Assembly: GCA_964353255.1 (NCBI GenBank)
Contig: CAYGVJ010000168.1
Location: forward strand, 1-10,758
Reading direction: 5' to 3'
Length of the DNA stretch: 10,758 bases
From: VFZS01 sp964353255
GTDB lineage: Bacteria > Acidobacteriota > Terriglobia > Bryobacterales > Bryobacteraceae
A model generated the notes under the pieces. The model had not been told where the DNA came from, did not search any database, and saw only the letters and a list, made by a program, of their open reading frames with translations. Shown here in pieces: positions 1-5,917 of this stretch. The first letter of the stretch is position 1, and the number at the start of each line of letters is the position of its first letter. Position numbers and translations under genes: made by a program.

Positions 1-6
1 ACGAAA

Positions 7-183
7 ATGTTTCGGCCAGCCGATTTCTGCAAGAGGCTCAGTACACTCAAACACCATTTCCGCGAGGCCGACTGGAACCCAGTGGAGTTGAACCCTGGGG
101 ACACGCCTGCGGTCGTCAGCAGGTGGTGCGTTTGGGGGACCCAGCCCGGAGTGTCCCCGGGTTTTCTTTATTCACGCCCCTGA
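7..183 (+). CDS. Doubtful small or 3'-partial ORF at the left edge
   Basis: This plus frame is open from the window edge to a TGA at 181-183. The only ATG is at base 7, which would give 58 residues; it could equally be the tail of a longer gene cut by the edge. I recognise no family. In favour: about 70 percent of third positions are G or C, more than in the competing frames here, and three tryptophans occur. Against: there is no Shine-Dalgarno, the last 16 bases overlap the 3' end of the radical SAM gene, and a terminator-like hairpin sits inside the frame. A minus-strand frame over the same bases also looks weakly protein-like. Treat it as unproven. Confidence 0.2.
   Translation: MFRPADFCKRLSTLKHHFREADWNPVELNPGDTPAVVSRWCVWGTQPGVSPGFLYSRP
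97..158. repeat. 8-bp perfect inverted repeat around a nested stem
   Basis: GGGGACAC (97-104) is the exact reverse complement of GTGTCCCC (151-158). Inside it, CCTGC (106-110) pairs with GCAGG (119-123) around an 8-base loop. This could form a branched RNA or DNA structure. No known RNA family is recognised, and it competes with the hairpin at 145-161. Confidence 0.35.
145..171 (+). terminator. Possible rho-independent terminator, rightward
   Basis: CCCGG (145-149) and CCGGG (157-161) form a 5-bp GC stem with a 7-base loop, followed by a T-rich run (TTTTCTTTATT, 162-172). The polarity fits a transcript entering from the left. The stem is short and the alternative 97-158 pairing uses the same bases, so this is only a candidate. 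Confidence 0.35.
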
Positions 184-1172
184 AACGAGAAGAACCCGCT
201 GACGTTCTCCCACAGCAGCCGGGGGAAGGTCTTGTCCAGGTAGGACCGGATGGAGACGTAGCACTGATCGCAGGTGTTCGTGCGGGTGAACTCCTCGATC
301 ATGCGGGACCGCTCTTCTAACCCGTAGCGGTGGAACTGCATCGAGCAGGGCTGGAGCGCCCCGTCGCTGGTCACCACCAGGAACCGCAGGCCGGCGGTGC
401 AACCCGGCGTGCCGCCGTTCTCGAAGTAGCGGCGCGTGGCCTCGATCGTCGTGGGCGCGTTGACGATCCAGTTAGTCGCATCCCGGCGCGCCTCGACCCG
501 GTCCAACTGCTCGTTCAGCACGGCCAACTGCTCAGGCGTGTTGAGGAAATAGTCCCGGCAGCCGGTGCGCCGCACCGAGTAGGCGCTGTAGCAGATGTTG
601 ACCCCCCACCGGCGCGCCATGTCCGCCATGGCGTTGATCTCGGAGACGTTCTCGCTGGTGATGCAACTGTTCAGCACGATGTCGTCGTGGCCCAGGGCGG
701 CCAGCCGTGGCACCATCCGGCTCAGGTGCTCGAACAGGCCGGGGTAGCCGCGGAAGACGTCGTGGCGCTCGTCGGGGAAGTCCAGGCTGACCGAGAACTG
801 GTGCACCCCGGCCGCCCGCAGCTCCAGATACCGCTCCTCGGTCATCAGCGACCAGTTCGAGACCAGGATCGTGTAGGGGAGGCCGGAGTCGCACTTGATG
901 TTGCGGACGACCTCCACCAAGTCGTCACGCACCAGGGGCTCGCCGCCCGACACCTGCACCACGCACGGGCGCAGCGCCTCCATGTACCGACGGTAGTCGG
1001 CAGGCTTCATGTTCCGGGACTGGTCCCGCGGCCCCCCGTGGTCGCAGTGCTTGCAGTAGCAGGTGCACGAGCCGGTCACCTCGAAGGAGACCACCAACGG
1101 CCGGCCCCTCATCCAGTTGACCGAGCCTCGCCCGATGACCGCCAGAGATTCCACCAGTGGGAGCCTGCGCAT
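168..1172 (-). CDS. Radical SAM protein with Twitch/SPASM-like C-terminal cysteines
   Basis: This is a 334-aa radical SAM enzyme. The CxxxCxxC motif that binds the 4Fe-4S cluster is C36, C40, C43 (CTCYCKHC), followed by HGG. The SAM-binding SGGEP lies at 75-79, and the barrel continues through strands such as the SVSLDFPDE stretch near 127-135. Four later cysteines (C258, C276 and the CDQC pair C301/C304) fit an auxiliary iron-sulfur cluster of the Twitch/SPASM kind. The C-terminus is aromatic-rich. The ATG at 1170-1172 is the only sensible start, although no clear Shine-Dalgarno precedes it. The LolA-like gene lies 91 bp upstream on the same strand, so co-transcription is possible. The substrate is unknown: relatives include peptide maturases and small-molecule dehydrogenases. 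The radical SAM call is secure; the auxiliary cluster is inferred from cysteine spacing. Confidence 0.9.
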   Translation of the reverse strand: MRRLPLVESLAVIGRGSVNWMRGRPLVVSFEVTGSCTCYCKHCDHGGPRDQSRNMKPADYRRYMEALRPCVVQVSGGEPLVRDDLVEVVRNIKCDSGLPYTILVSNWSLMTEERYLELRAAGVHQFSVSLDFPDERHDVFRGYPGLFEHLSRMVPRLAALGHDDIVLNSCITSENVSEINAMADMARRWGVNICYSAYSVRRTGCRDYFLNTPEQLAVLNEQLDRVEARRDATNWIVNAPTTIEATRRYFENGGTPGCTAGLRFLVVTSDGALQPCSMQFHRYGLEERSRMIEEFTRTNTCDQCYVSIRSYLDKTFPRLLWENVSGFFSFQGRE

Positions 1173-1204
1173 AGTCTGGGTGTTGACTATTACAGCATAG
1201 AGCG

Positions 1205-1230
1205 AACCCCTGTGCCGAGCCCTAGGGGTT
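1205..1230. repeat. 7-bp inverted repeat in the gap before the radical SAM gene
   Basis: AACCCCT (1205-1211) and AGGGGTT (1224-1230) are perfectly complementary across 12 bases. The right arm overlaps the palindrome CCCTAGGG (1220-1227). No T-run follows on either strand, so it is not a typical terminator. An operator or leader hairpin is possible. Confidence 0.3.
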
Positions 1231-1263
1231 GTTCGGGGCCTATCGGGGGCTCAACGGGGAAAA

Positions 1264-2061
1264 TCAGGGCTTCTTCGGGGCGGGGGCAGTCTCCGGGCTG
1301 GGCGCCTGCTCGCCGTACTTGATCTGGATCTCGCTCTTGAACTGCTTGTAGTCCTCGTAGCGGACCGTCATGCGGATGCGCTGGGGGCCGCTCTGGAAAG
1401 CCAGGGTGTCGTCGGCGCGGGTGTAGGTGGGGAACCAGTACTTGGCGTCAATCTGCTCGCGGTAGGTCTCGAACTTGGGGAACAGGTTGTCGAAGCCCTT
1501 CCGGATCAGCCCGACCCCGCGCCCGTAACTCTTGACGATCTGGAGGTCGCGGTCATCCACCCAGACGATGCCCTGGAAGTAACGCTCGCCCTTTTCCAGC
1601 TTCTTGGGCCTGACGGCGAAGAGGTAGCAGGGGATCTCGTCGGCCAGTTGCTTGCCCAGGTAGCGGACCCAGTACTTGGGGATCTCGGAGCTGGTCAGCA
1701 CGAAGGGCTGGACGTTGCGGAGGTCCTGCTCGTCCTCGGGCGTCATCTGGATGTTCTTGAGCGTGGAGACCGGCGCGCGCACCACGCGCTCGGTGCGCTT
1801 GCCCTCGGGCGAGAAGATGATGTCGGTGACCATCTCGTAGCGGCCGCGCGGCACCGCGTCCGGATCCAGTTCCTGAATGCGGGCGGTCTGCCGGTAGGTG
1901 TAGTTCTCGCGCGCCCGCGCGAAGTCGGCTTCCTTGGCGGCGAATTTGGCGATGATTTCCTGGACTTGCGCGTCGGTGAGGGTCTGGTCCTCGGCCTTGC
2001 GCCAGCCTTGGGCATCCGAGACGGCAACGACCCAGAGAGCCACAACGAACAGAATCCGCAT
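1264..2061 (-). CDS. Secreted LolA-like (outer-membrane lipoprotein-sorting-like) protein
   Basis: A 265-aa exported protein of unknown function. Residues 1-18 are a signal peptide: a basic Arg2, a hydrophobic core (ILFVVALWVVAV) and a likely cut near Ala18. There is no lipobox cysteine. The body alternates beta strands in the style of the LolA/LolB fold, including FQGIVWVDDRDLQIVK (162-177) and a repeated YWFPTYTRADD / RIRMTVRYEDYKQF pattern. The tail (250-265) is Pro/Ala-rich and ends in KKP. Acidobacteriota carry many such proteins, often annotated outer membrane lipoprotein-sorting protein. I prefer the start at 2059-2061, preceded by GAGAG and immediately followed by the signal peptide. 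An in-frame ATG at 2086-2088 would put nine polar residues in front of it. The frame stays open to 2622, but that extension is antisense to the amidase operon and is not coding. Confidence 0.8.
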   Translation of the reverse strand: MRILFVVALWVVAVSDAQGWRKAEDQTLTDAQVQEIIAKFAAKEADFARARENYTYRQTARIQELDPDAVPRGRYEMVTDIIFSPEGKRTERVVRAPVSTLKNIQMTPEDEQDLRNVQPFVLTSSEIPKYWVRYLGKQLADEIPCYLFAVRPKKLEKGERYFQGIVWVDDRDLQIVKSYGRGVGLIRKGFDNLFPKFETYREQIDAKYWFPTYTRADDTLAFQSGPQRIRMTVRYEDYKQFKSEIQIKYGEQAPSPETAPAPKKP

Positions 2062-2070
2062 CCTGCTCTC

Positions 2071-2078
2071 ATTATAAT
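2071..2078. promoter_or_regulatory. Palindromic ATTATAAT, possible -10 in a divergent gap
   Basis: ATTATAAT is its own reverse complement, so TATAAT reads on both strands in the 25-bp gap between the LolA-like gene and the AtzG-like gene. It is a conspicuous AT island in GC-rich DNA. Rightward, transcription would begin about 2 bases before the ATG at 2087, fitting a leaderless message; that gene has no Shine-Dalgarno. Leftward it would leave only 3-4 leader bases, excluding the GAGAG site, so the leftward role is less likely. No convincing -35 is seen. Confidence 0.35.
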
Positions 2079-2086
2079 GGCCTGAC

Positions 2087-2266
2087 ATGAAGGACTGGAA
2101 ACTGCTGGCTGCCGCCCAGGGCCTCGAACTCGGGCCTGAAGAAGCTGAGCGCGTCCGCGCGGTGATGCAGGCGTTGGAGGCGGCCTTCCAGCCGCTGGCG
2201 GCCTCGATTCCGCCGGAAGTCGAACCCGCGGTGGTTTTCCTGTGTCCGCCGGAGGAAAACCCATGA
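2087..2266 (+). CDS. AtzG-like (DUF4089, GatC-like) small amidase partner
   Basis: A 59-aa protein, probably the small accessory subunit of the amidase that follows. The first half is a predicted amphipathic helix pair (the GLELGPEEAERVRAVMQALE stretch at 12-31). The C-terminal part carries PPEVEPAVVF (42-51), close to the EPAPVF-type ending I recall for DUF4089/AtzG proteins. AtzG is known to form a GatC-like complex with AtzE, the 1-carboxybiuret hydrolase of cyanuric acid breakdown. An in-frame TAA at 2075-2077 leaves the ATG at 2087 as the only start. The TGA at 2264-2266 overlaps the amidase ATG at 2263-2265, so translation is coupled. No Shine-Dalgarno is visible. The assignment rests on size, motif and gene order. 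The substrate need not be carboxybiuret. Confidence 0.7.
   Translation: MKDWKLLAAAQGLELGPEEAERVRAVMQALEAAFQPLAASIPPEVEPAVVFLCPPEENP
2251..2256 (+). promoter_or_regulatory. Ribosome binding site fixing the amidase start
   Basis: GGAGGA lies 6 bases before the ATG at 2263, inside the end of the AtzG-like gene. It decides between that ATG and an in-frame non-ATG start seven codons upstream at 2242. Confidence 0.85.
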
Positions 2267-3672
2267 CCATCCTGGAAGCCTCTGCCGCCCTGCGCGCGAA
2301 GAAGGTTTCCGCGGCCGAGTTGACCGCGGCTTCGCTCGAGCGGATCCGCCGGCTCGACGCCCGCTTGAGAGCCTTCATCACGGTGACGGAGGAGAGCGCG
2401 CGGGCGCAGGCGCGCGCCGCCGATGAAGAACTGACCCGCGGCATCGACCGCGGCCCGCTGCACGGCATCCCCGTGGCCGTGAAGGATCTCTTTCTGACGC
2501 GCGGCGTTCCGACCACCGCGGGCTCGAAGCTGTTCGCCGACCGCGTCTCCGATCACGACGCCGCGGTGGTCGAAAGGCTCGCTCAGGCCGGCGCGGTGCT
2601 CGTCGGCAAGACCAACCTGCACGAGCTGGCCTACGGCATCACTTCAGCCAACCCGCACTACGGGGCGGTGCGCAATCCCTGGGATCTCGACCGCATTCCG
2701 GGCGGCTCGAGCGGCGGCTCCGCCGCCGCCGTGGCCGCCGGGATGGTCTTCATGGCCCTGGGCACCGACACGGGCGGCTCGATCCGCATCCCGGCCTCCT
2801 TCTGCGGCGTAGCCGGCTTGAAGCCCACCTACGGGCGCGTGAGCCGCTACGGAGTCATGCCGCTGGGCTTCAGCCTGGACCACGTGGGGCCGCTGGCGCG
2901 CTCGGTGCGGGATGTGGCCGTGACCATGCAGGTGCTGGCCGGGTTCGACCCGCGCGATGAGACCTCCAGCCGGCAGCCTGTGCCGGACTACCTGCCACCG
3001 CAGGCTCCTTCCCTCGGCGGCGTCCGCATCGGCTGGCCGGACAACTTCTATTTCGACGGCATCGAGGAAGATGTAGCCGGCGCTCTGCGGCGCGCGGCGG
3101 AAACTGCCGAAGCGCTGGGGGCGCGCGTGGTCGCAGTGCGCGTGCCGGACATCGCCGCGCTCAACGTTGTGGCCCGGATCATCCTTTACGCCGAAGCCTC
3201 GGCGGTGATGGAGCCGCACATGCACCGCCGCGGCGAGTTCGGCGCCGACGTGCGAGCGCTGCTCGAACAGGGACGCCTGGTGGCGGCTGCCGACTACGTC
3301 AACGCGCAGCGCCTCCGCCGCATGCTGCAACAGGAGTTCCGGGCGCTCCTGAAGCAGGTGGACTGCCTGCTCACCCCCACCACCCCCACCGCTGCGCCCC
3401 ACCAGGGCGAGACCTCTATGGACATCCGGGGGCAACAGGAGGACGTACGCCTGGCCTCGACCCGCCTGGTGCGCGGCGTCAACCCGCTCGGCCTGCCGGC
3501 GCTGTCCCTGCCGGCCGGGCTGGACCGGCAGGGGCTGCCCGTGAGCATGCAACTCATCGGACGGCCTTTCGAGGAGGCGCTACTGGTGCGGGTGGCCGCG
3601 GCGCTGGAGGCCGCGCTTCCGCCGTTCCCTGCCTTATCAACCAAGTCGATGGAAAGTAGCTCAGCTCGGTGA
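2263..3672 (+). CDS. AtzE-like amidase (amidase signature family)
   Basis: A 469-aa serine hydrolase of the amidase signature family, which cleaves C-N amide bonds. The catalytic triad is visible: Lys74 in PVAVKD, cis-Ser149 in PGGSSGGS (146-153), and nucleophile Ser173 in GTDTGGSIRIP. Their spacing (75 and 24) matches GatA and malonamidase. The FCGVAGLKPTYGRVSRYGV block (180-198) and a C-terminal LPVSMQLIGRPFEEALL are also typical. The ATG at 2263 has GGAGGA six bases upstream and overlaps the AtzG-like stop, so the two are coupled and probably form one enzyme. Context favours AtzE-like activity over GatA of tRNA amidation: no gatB or gatC is seen. The family end is expected near residue 458. 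The last 11 residues (STKSMESSSAR) read antisense to the CmcI-like gene, suggesting loss of the native stop. Confidence 0.9.
   Translation: MTILEASAALRAKKVSAAELTAASLERIRRLDARLRAFITVTEESARAQARAADEELTRGIDRGPLHGIPVAVKDLFLTRGVPTTAGSKLFADRVSDHDAAVVERLAQAGAVLVGKTNLHELAYGITSANPHYGAVRNPWDLDRIPGGSSGGSAAAVAAGMVFMALGTDTGGSIRIPASFCGVAGLKPTYGRVSRYGVMPLGFSLDHVGPLARSVRDVAVTMQVLAGFDPRDETSSRQPVPDYLPPQAPSLGGVRIGWPDNFYFDGIEEDVAGALRRAAETAEALGARVVAVRVPDIAALNVVARIILYAEASAVMEPHMHRRGEFGADVRALLEQGRLVAAADYVNAQRLRRMLQQEFRALLKQVDCLLTPTTPTAAPHQGETSMDIRGQQEDVRLASTRLVRGVNPLGLPALSLPAGLDRQGLPVSMQLIGRPFEEALLVRVAAALEAALPPFPALSTKSMESSSAR
2605..2659 (+). repeat. 55-bp sequence repeated exactly at the window end
   Basis: This amidase stretch, from the codon for Gly115 into the His132 region, is identical base for base to 10704-10758. 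It is the internal member of the pair. Confidence 0.95.
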
Positions 3673-4387
3673 AGTCGAACTCCCCTGTGAATAGCGGGGC
3701 CGGCCGTGTGCGCGTGAACTCGGGATGCGTCGCCAGAAACTCATCAACGGCGGTGCCGGGGTGGTCATACTTCCAGGCGGCTTCGCCGGCGGGGGTGTGG
3801 GCCAGGTCGGCACAGATGCTGTCGGCCACAAGCAGGTAGCATCCTGGAGAAACCATGTGACTCAGGTGGCGCAGTTCCATCGCCACGTGCCGCGCGGAAT
3901 GATCGCTGTCAAGAAACACGCAAACGCGCTCGTCGCGGCGCATCTCGCGCTCCACGCGCGCCGCCGTTTCGGGCAGCGCAGAGTCGCCTTCGATCAGCGT
4001 CACGAGATCCCCGGCCGCCTCCATGACCGCGGCCCGCACTCCGGGGCGGAATCCCCGCTCCACCGAAATCACACGGCCCCGTCCCGCGAGCCGGCAGAGA
4101 CTCGCGAACAGCAGAGTGCTCCCGCCGTCGTAGACTCCGGTCTCCACGATCACGTCGGGGCGAACCCGCCACAGCAGCTCGGCCAGGCGCAGCACGTCAT
4201 CTGGCAACTGCAGCAGTTGCCGGCCCATCCAGGAAAAGCAGGCCCAGTACCCGAGGTTCCAGCCGAGAATCAGCCATTGGCGCGATAATATGCGAAAGGC
4301 TTCCGGATCGAACAGCGGGCGCTCTTCACAACGCCCGTTCTCCGCCAGCCTGAACAGACCAGCGTCAGTGTCGATTGTGACCACCAT
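3554..4387 (-). CDS. CmcI-like class I methyltransferase (cephalosporin hydroxylase family)
   Basis: A 277-aa SAM-dependent methyltransferase of the CmcI/rhamnosyl O-methyltransferase family, whose members methylate sugars or natural products. The SAM-binding loop is VIVETGVYDGGST (79-91), followed by the acidic strand end VISVE (106-110). VFLDSDHSARHV (157-168) and YLLVADSICAD (184-194) match the DSDH and metal-site region of CmcI. An aromatic stretch (WLILGWNLGYWACFSWMG, 38-55) lies before the fold. The start at 4385-4387 is supported by AGGGGG eight bases upstream. It shares CATG with the start of the divergent methyltransferase. The family-like part ends near residue 253 (SYFPSTWLIRQG). 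The following Pro/Ala/Arg-rich tail of about 24 residues is antisense to the amidase 3' end and is probably acquired by read-through. The acceptor substrate is unknown. Confidence 0.85.
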   Translation of the reverse strand: MVVTIDTDAGLFRLAENGRCEERPLFDPEAFRILSRQWLILGWNLGYWACFSWMGRQLLQLPDDVLRLAELLWRVRPDVIVETGVYDGGSTLLFASLCRLAGRGRVISVERGFRPGVRAAVMEAAGDLVTLIEGDSALPETAARVEREMRRDERVCVFLDSDHSARHVAMELRHLSHMVSPGCYLLVADSICADLAHTPAGEAAWKYDHPGTAVDEFLATHPEFTRTRPAPLFTGEFDFTELSYFPSTWLIRQGTAEARPPAPRPPAPVAPPRKAVR

Positions 4388-4388
4388 G
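4385..4388. other. Overlapping divergent start codons (CATG)
   Basis: CATG holds the CAT (minus-strand ATG) of the CmcI-like gene at 4385-4387 and the ATG of the Methyltransf_24-like gene at 4386-4388. The genes share two bases and have no intergenic space. Any promoter must lie inside the opposite gene. Confidence 0.75.
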
Positions 4389-5168
4389 GGATCTTCCCCC
4401 TACCAAATCGTGCAAATGGCGCTTCACGACGCCGACGCCGCCGCGCGGTTCCCCGGCCCGGACAGCTACCAGGTTCTGGGTTGGATTCACGAAGCGCTGA
4501 AACCCGAAACGTATCTCGAGGTGGGCGTGCTCGGCGGATGCTCTTTGCGGCTCGCGCAGCCTCCCACCGTGGCCCTCGGGATCGACCCCGCCCCGCTCGA
4601 TGACGGCCCCTGGTGCACAGACACACAACTCTTCCGGCTCACGAGCACCGAGTTCTTCACGCAACACGATCCCCGCCGGCTCCTCGGCGGCAAGCCCGTC
4701 GCCTTCGCATTCATCGACGGCCGGCACCTGTTCGACCAGGTCATCGAGGACCTGTTCCATCTCGAACGCCACATGGCCCCGCACGGCATCGTTGCGCTCC
4801 ACGATACGATCCCGCTCGACCGCGAGACTTCGGCCCGCCGGCGGACCACCGAATTCTACACGGGTGACGTCTGGAAAACCCTCCCGTTCCTGCGCCAGGA
4901 GAGACCGGATCTCGAGTTCGTGACGGTCGAGACCGCTCCCACCGGGCTCACGCTGATCCGCGGGTGGGACCCCAACCGCTCCGTTGCGCCGCCGTCGGAC
5001 CGCGTCGCCGAATTCGCGGCGCTCGACTTCGACTACTTCGAACGGCATAGCCCGGAATTCCTGGAGCCGGTTCCAAATGATCGCGCGGCTGTCGAGGCCT
5101 TCTGCCAGAACACGCCCGTCCAGTCGATCCGCTCGAGCGGATCTGTGATCTTTTCGCGCTCGCGGTAG
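4386..5168 (+). CDS. Class I methyltransferase, Methyltransf_24-like
   Basis: A 260-aa Rossmann-fold SAM-dependent methyltransferase. Motif I is TYLEVGVLGGCSL (42-54), with the acidic ribose-binding position in ALGIDP (63-68, Asp67). FAFIDGRHLFDQV (107-119) and IVALHDTIPLD (135-145) correspond to the FIDG-H and HD motifs of the Methyltransf_24 family, and DVWK (161-164) follows. The ATG at 4386-4388 overlaps the divergent CmcI-like start. No Shine-Dalgarno is seen, and an in-frame ATG at 4417 is an alternative. The longer frame from 4290 is rejected because its first 32 residues are antisense to the CmcI-like gene. The last 20-30 residues (after about EFLEPV, 224-229) lie opposite the TylF-like 3' end and may not be native. 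It probably methylates a sugar or lipid-linked intermediate; substrate unknown. Confidence 0.8.
   Translation: MGSSPYQIVQMALHDADAAARFPGPDSYQVLGWIHEALKPETYLEVGVLGGCSLRLAQPPTVALGIDPAPLDDGPWCTDTQLFRLTSTEFFTQHDPRRLLGGKPVAFAFIDGRHLFDQVIEDLFHLERHMAPHGIVALHDTIPLDRETSARRRTTEFYTGDVWKTLPFLRQERPDLEFVTVETAPTGLTLIRGWDPNRSVAPPSDRVAEFAALDFDYFERHSPEFLEPVPNDRAAVEAFCQNTPVQSIRSSGSVIFSRSR
4396..4401 (-). promoter_or_regulatory. Ribosome binding site of the CmcI-like gene
   Basis: On the minus strand AGGGGG lies eight bases before the ATG at 4387, inside the first codons of the divergent methyltransferase gene. It supports the overlapping start. Confidence 0.55.
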
Positions 5169-5917
5169 TCGTCCACCGCCTGCCGGCAGGCCAGGATGCA
5201 GTAGTAGTCGTCCACAATCGCGAACCCGCCCGCGGAAAGCTTCCAGTAAAGCGCCGAGAGCGCGTCCCACGTGGATTCGTACAGGTCGCCGTCGATGCGC
5301 AGCAAGGCCAGCCGCGCCATGGGCGCCTGGGGGAGAGTATCTTTGAACCACCCTTCCAGGAAGCGCACCTGGTCATCGAGTAAGTCGTAACGCGCAAACA
5401 GGTCGCGCACGGTGGCCAGTGAAATCGCCAGCATCGGATACTTCGCGGCGCTCAGATCGAGGCCCTCGTCCTGCGGCAGCGAGGGCGGCGGAAGACCGGC
5501 AAACGAGTCCGCCACCCACACGATTCGGTCCGTGATCCCGTAGGCCTTGAGGTAGCCGCGCATGAATATGGCGGCGCCGCCGCGCCAGACTCCGCACTCG
5601 ATCAGGTCGCCCGGCACATCGTCCTGCCGGATCCGTTCCAGGCAGGCGGCCACGTTCTCCAGCCGCAGGCGGCCGATCATCGTGTGCTGGAAGCCCAGCT
5701 TCTCTTCGCGGTCGTCCACGAACCGTCCGGTCCGGTTCAATTCGCGGTACCGCTCGCAAAACGGCCGCCGCGCTTCGTCGATGCGCAGAAGTGTCTCTGG
5801 CGAATACTGGTCGCGGCCTTCCAGGCAATCGCGCAGATACAGCAACCGCACCTCGTTCTCCCAGTACAGCTCACCCAAGAGGCTCTTCTTCAGCAGTTCG
5901 AGATAGAGTTGTTCCAC
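5033..5917 (-). CDS. TylF/MycF-like O-methyltransferase
   Basis: A 294-aa SAM-dependent O-methyltransferase of the TylF (macrocin O-methyltransferase) family, known for Mg-dependent methylation of sugar hydroxyls on natural products. Motif I is GDLIECGVWRGGA (103-115), followed by WVADSFAGLPPP (134-145). RIDGDLYEST (207-216) and IVDDYY (234-239) supply the family's metal-binding aspartates, and ACRQAVDDYRE (243-253) is typical. The start is a GTG at 5915-5917, with AAGAGG ten bases upstream, inside the end of the radical SAM-GT gene (28-bp overlap). It is therefore the last gene of the minus-strand operon. The family end is expected near residue 272 (DWTGVFWQK). The remaining 22 or so residues are antisense to the convergent methyltransferase and look like read-through after loss of the native stop. 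Confidence 0.88.
   Translation of the reverse strand: MEQLYLELLKKSLLGELYWENEVRLLYLRDCLEGRDQYSPETLLRIDEARRPFCERYRELNRTGRFVDDREEKLGFQHTMIGRLRLENVAACLERIRQDDVPGDLIECGVWRGGAAIFMRGYLKAYGITDRIVWVADSFAGLPPPSLPQDEGLDLSAAKYPMLAISLATVRDLFARYDLLDDQVRFLEGWFKDTLPQAPMARLALLRIDGDLYESTWDALSALYWKLSAGGFAIVDDYYCILACRQAVDDYREREKITDPLERIDWTGVFWQKASTAARSFGTGSRNSGLCRSK

Noticed and set aside
330..1322. A 330-codon plus-strand frame
   Set aside because: Antisense to the radical SAM gene, with low-complexity Arg/His/Val-rich composition and no motif.
2062..2622. N-terminal extension of the LolA-like gene
   Set aside because: The extension is antisense to the AtzG-like and amidase genes. A proper signal peptide begins at 2061.
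2644..3552. A 302-codon minus-strand frame inside the amidase
   Set aside because: The amidase frame holds the complete catalytic triad and signature. The opposite frame is His/Arg/Gly-rich without motifs.
4290..4385. Longer start for the Methyltransf_24-like gene
   Set aside because: The added 32 residues are antisense to the conserved start region of the CmcI-like gene, with no ribosome site at 4290.
4365..5351. A 328-codon minus-strand frame
   Set aside because: It overlaps the Methyltransf_24-like gene and the TylF-like 3' end. It shows no family motif while the opposing frames carry clear SAM-binding motifs.
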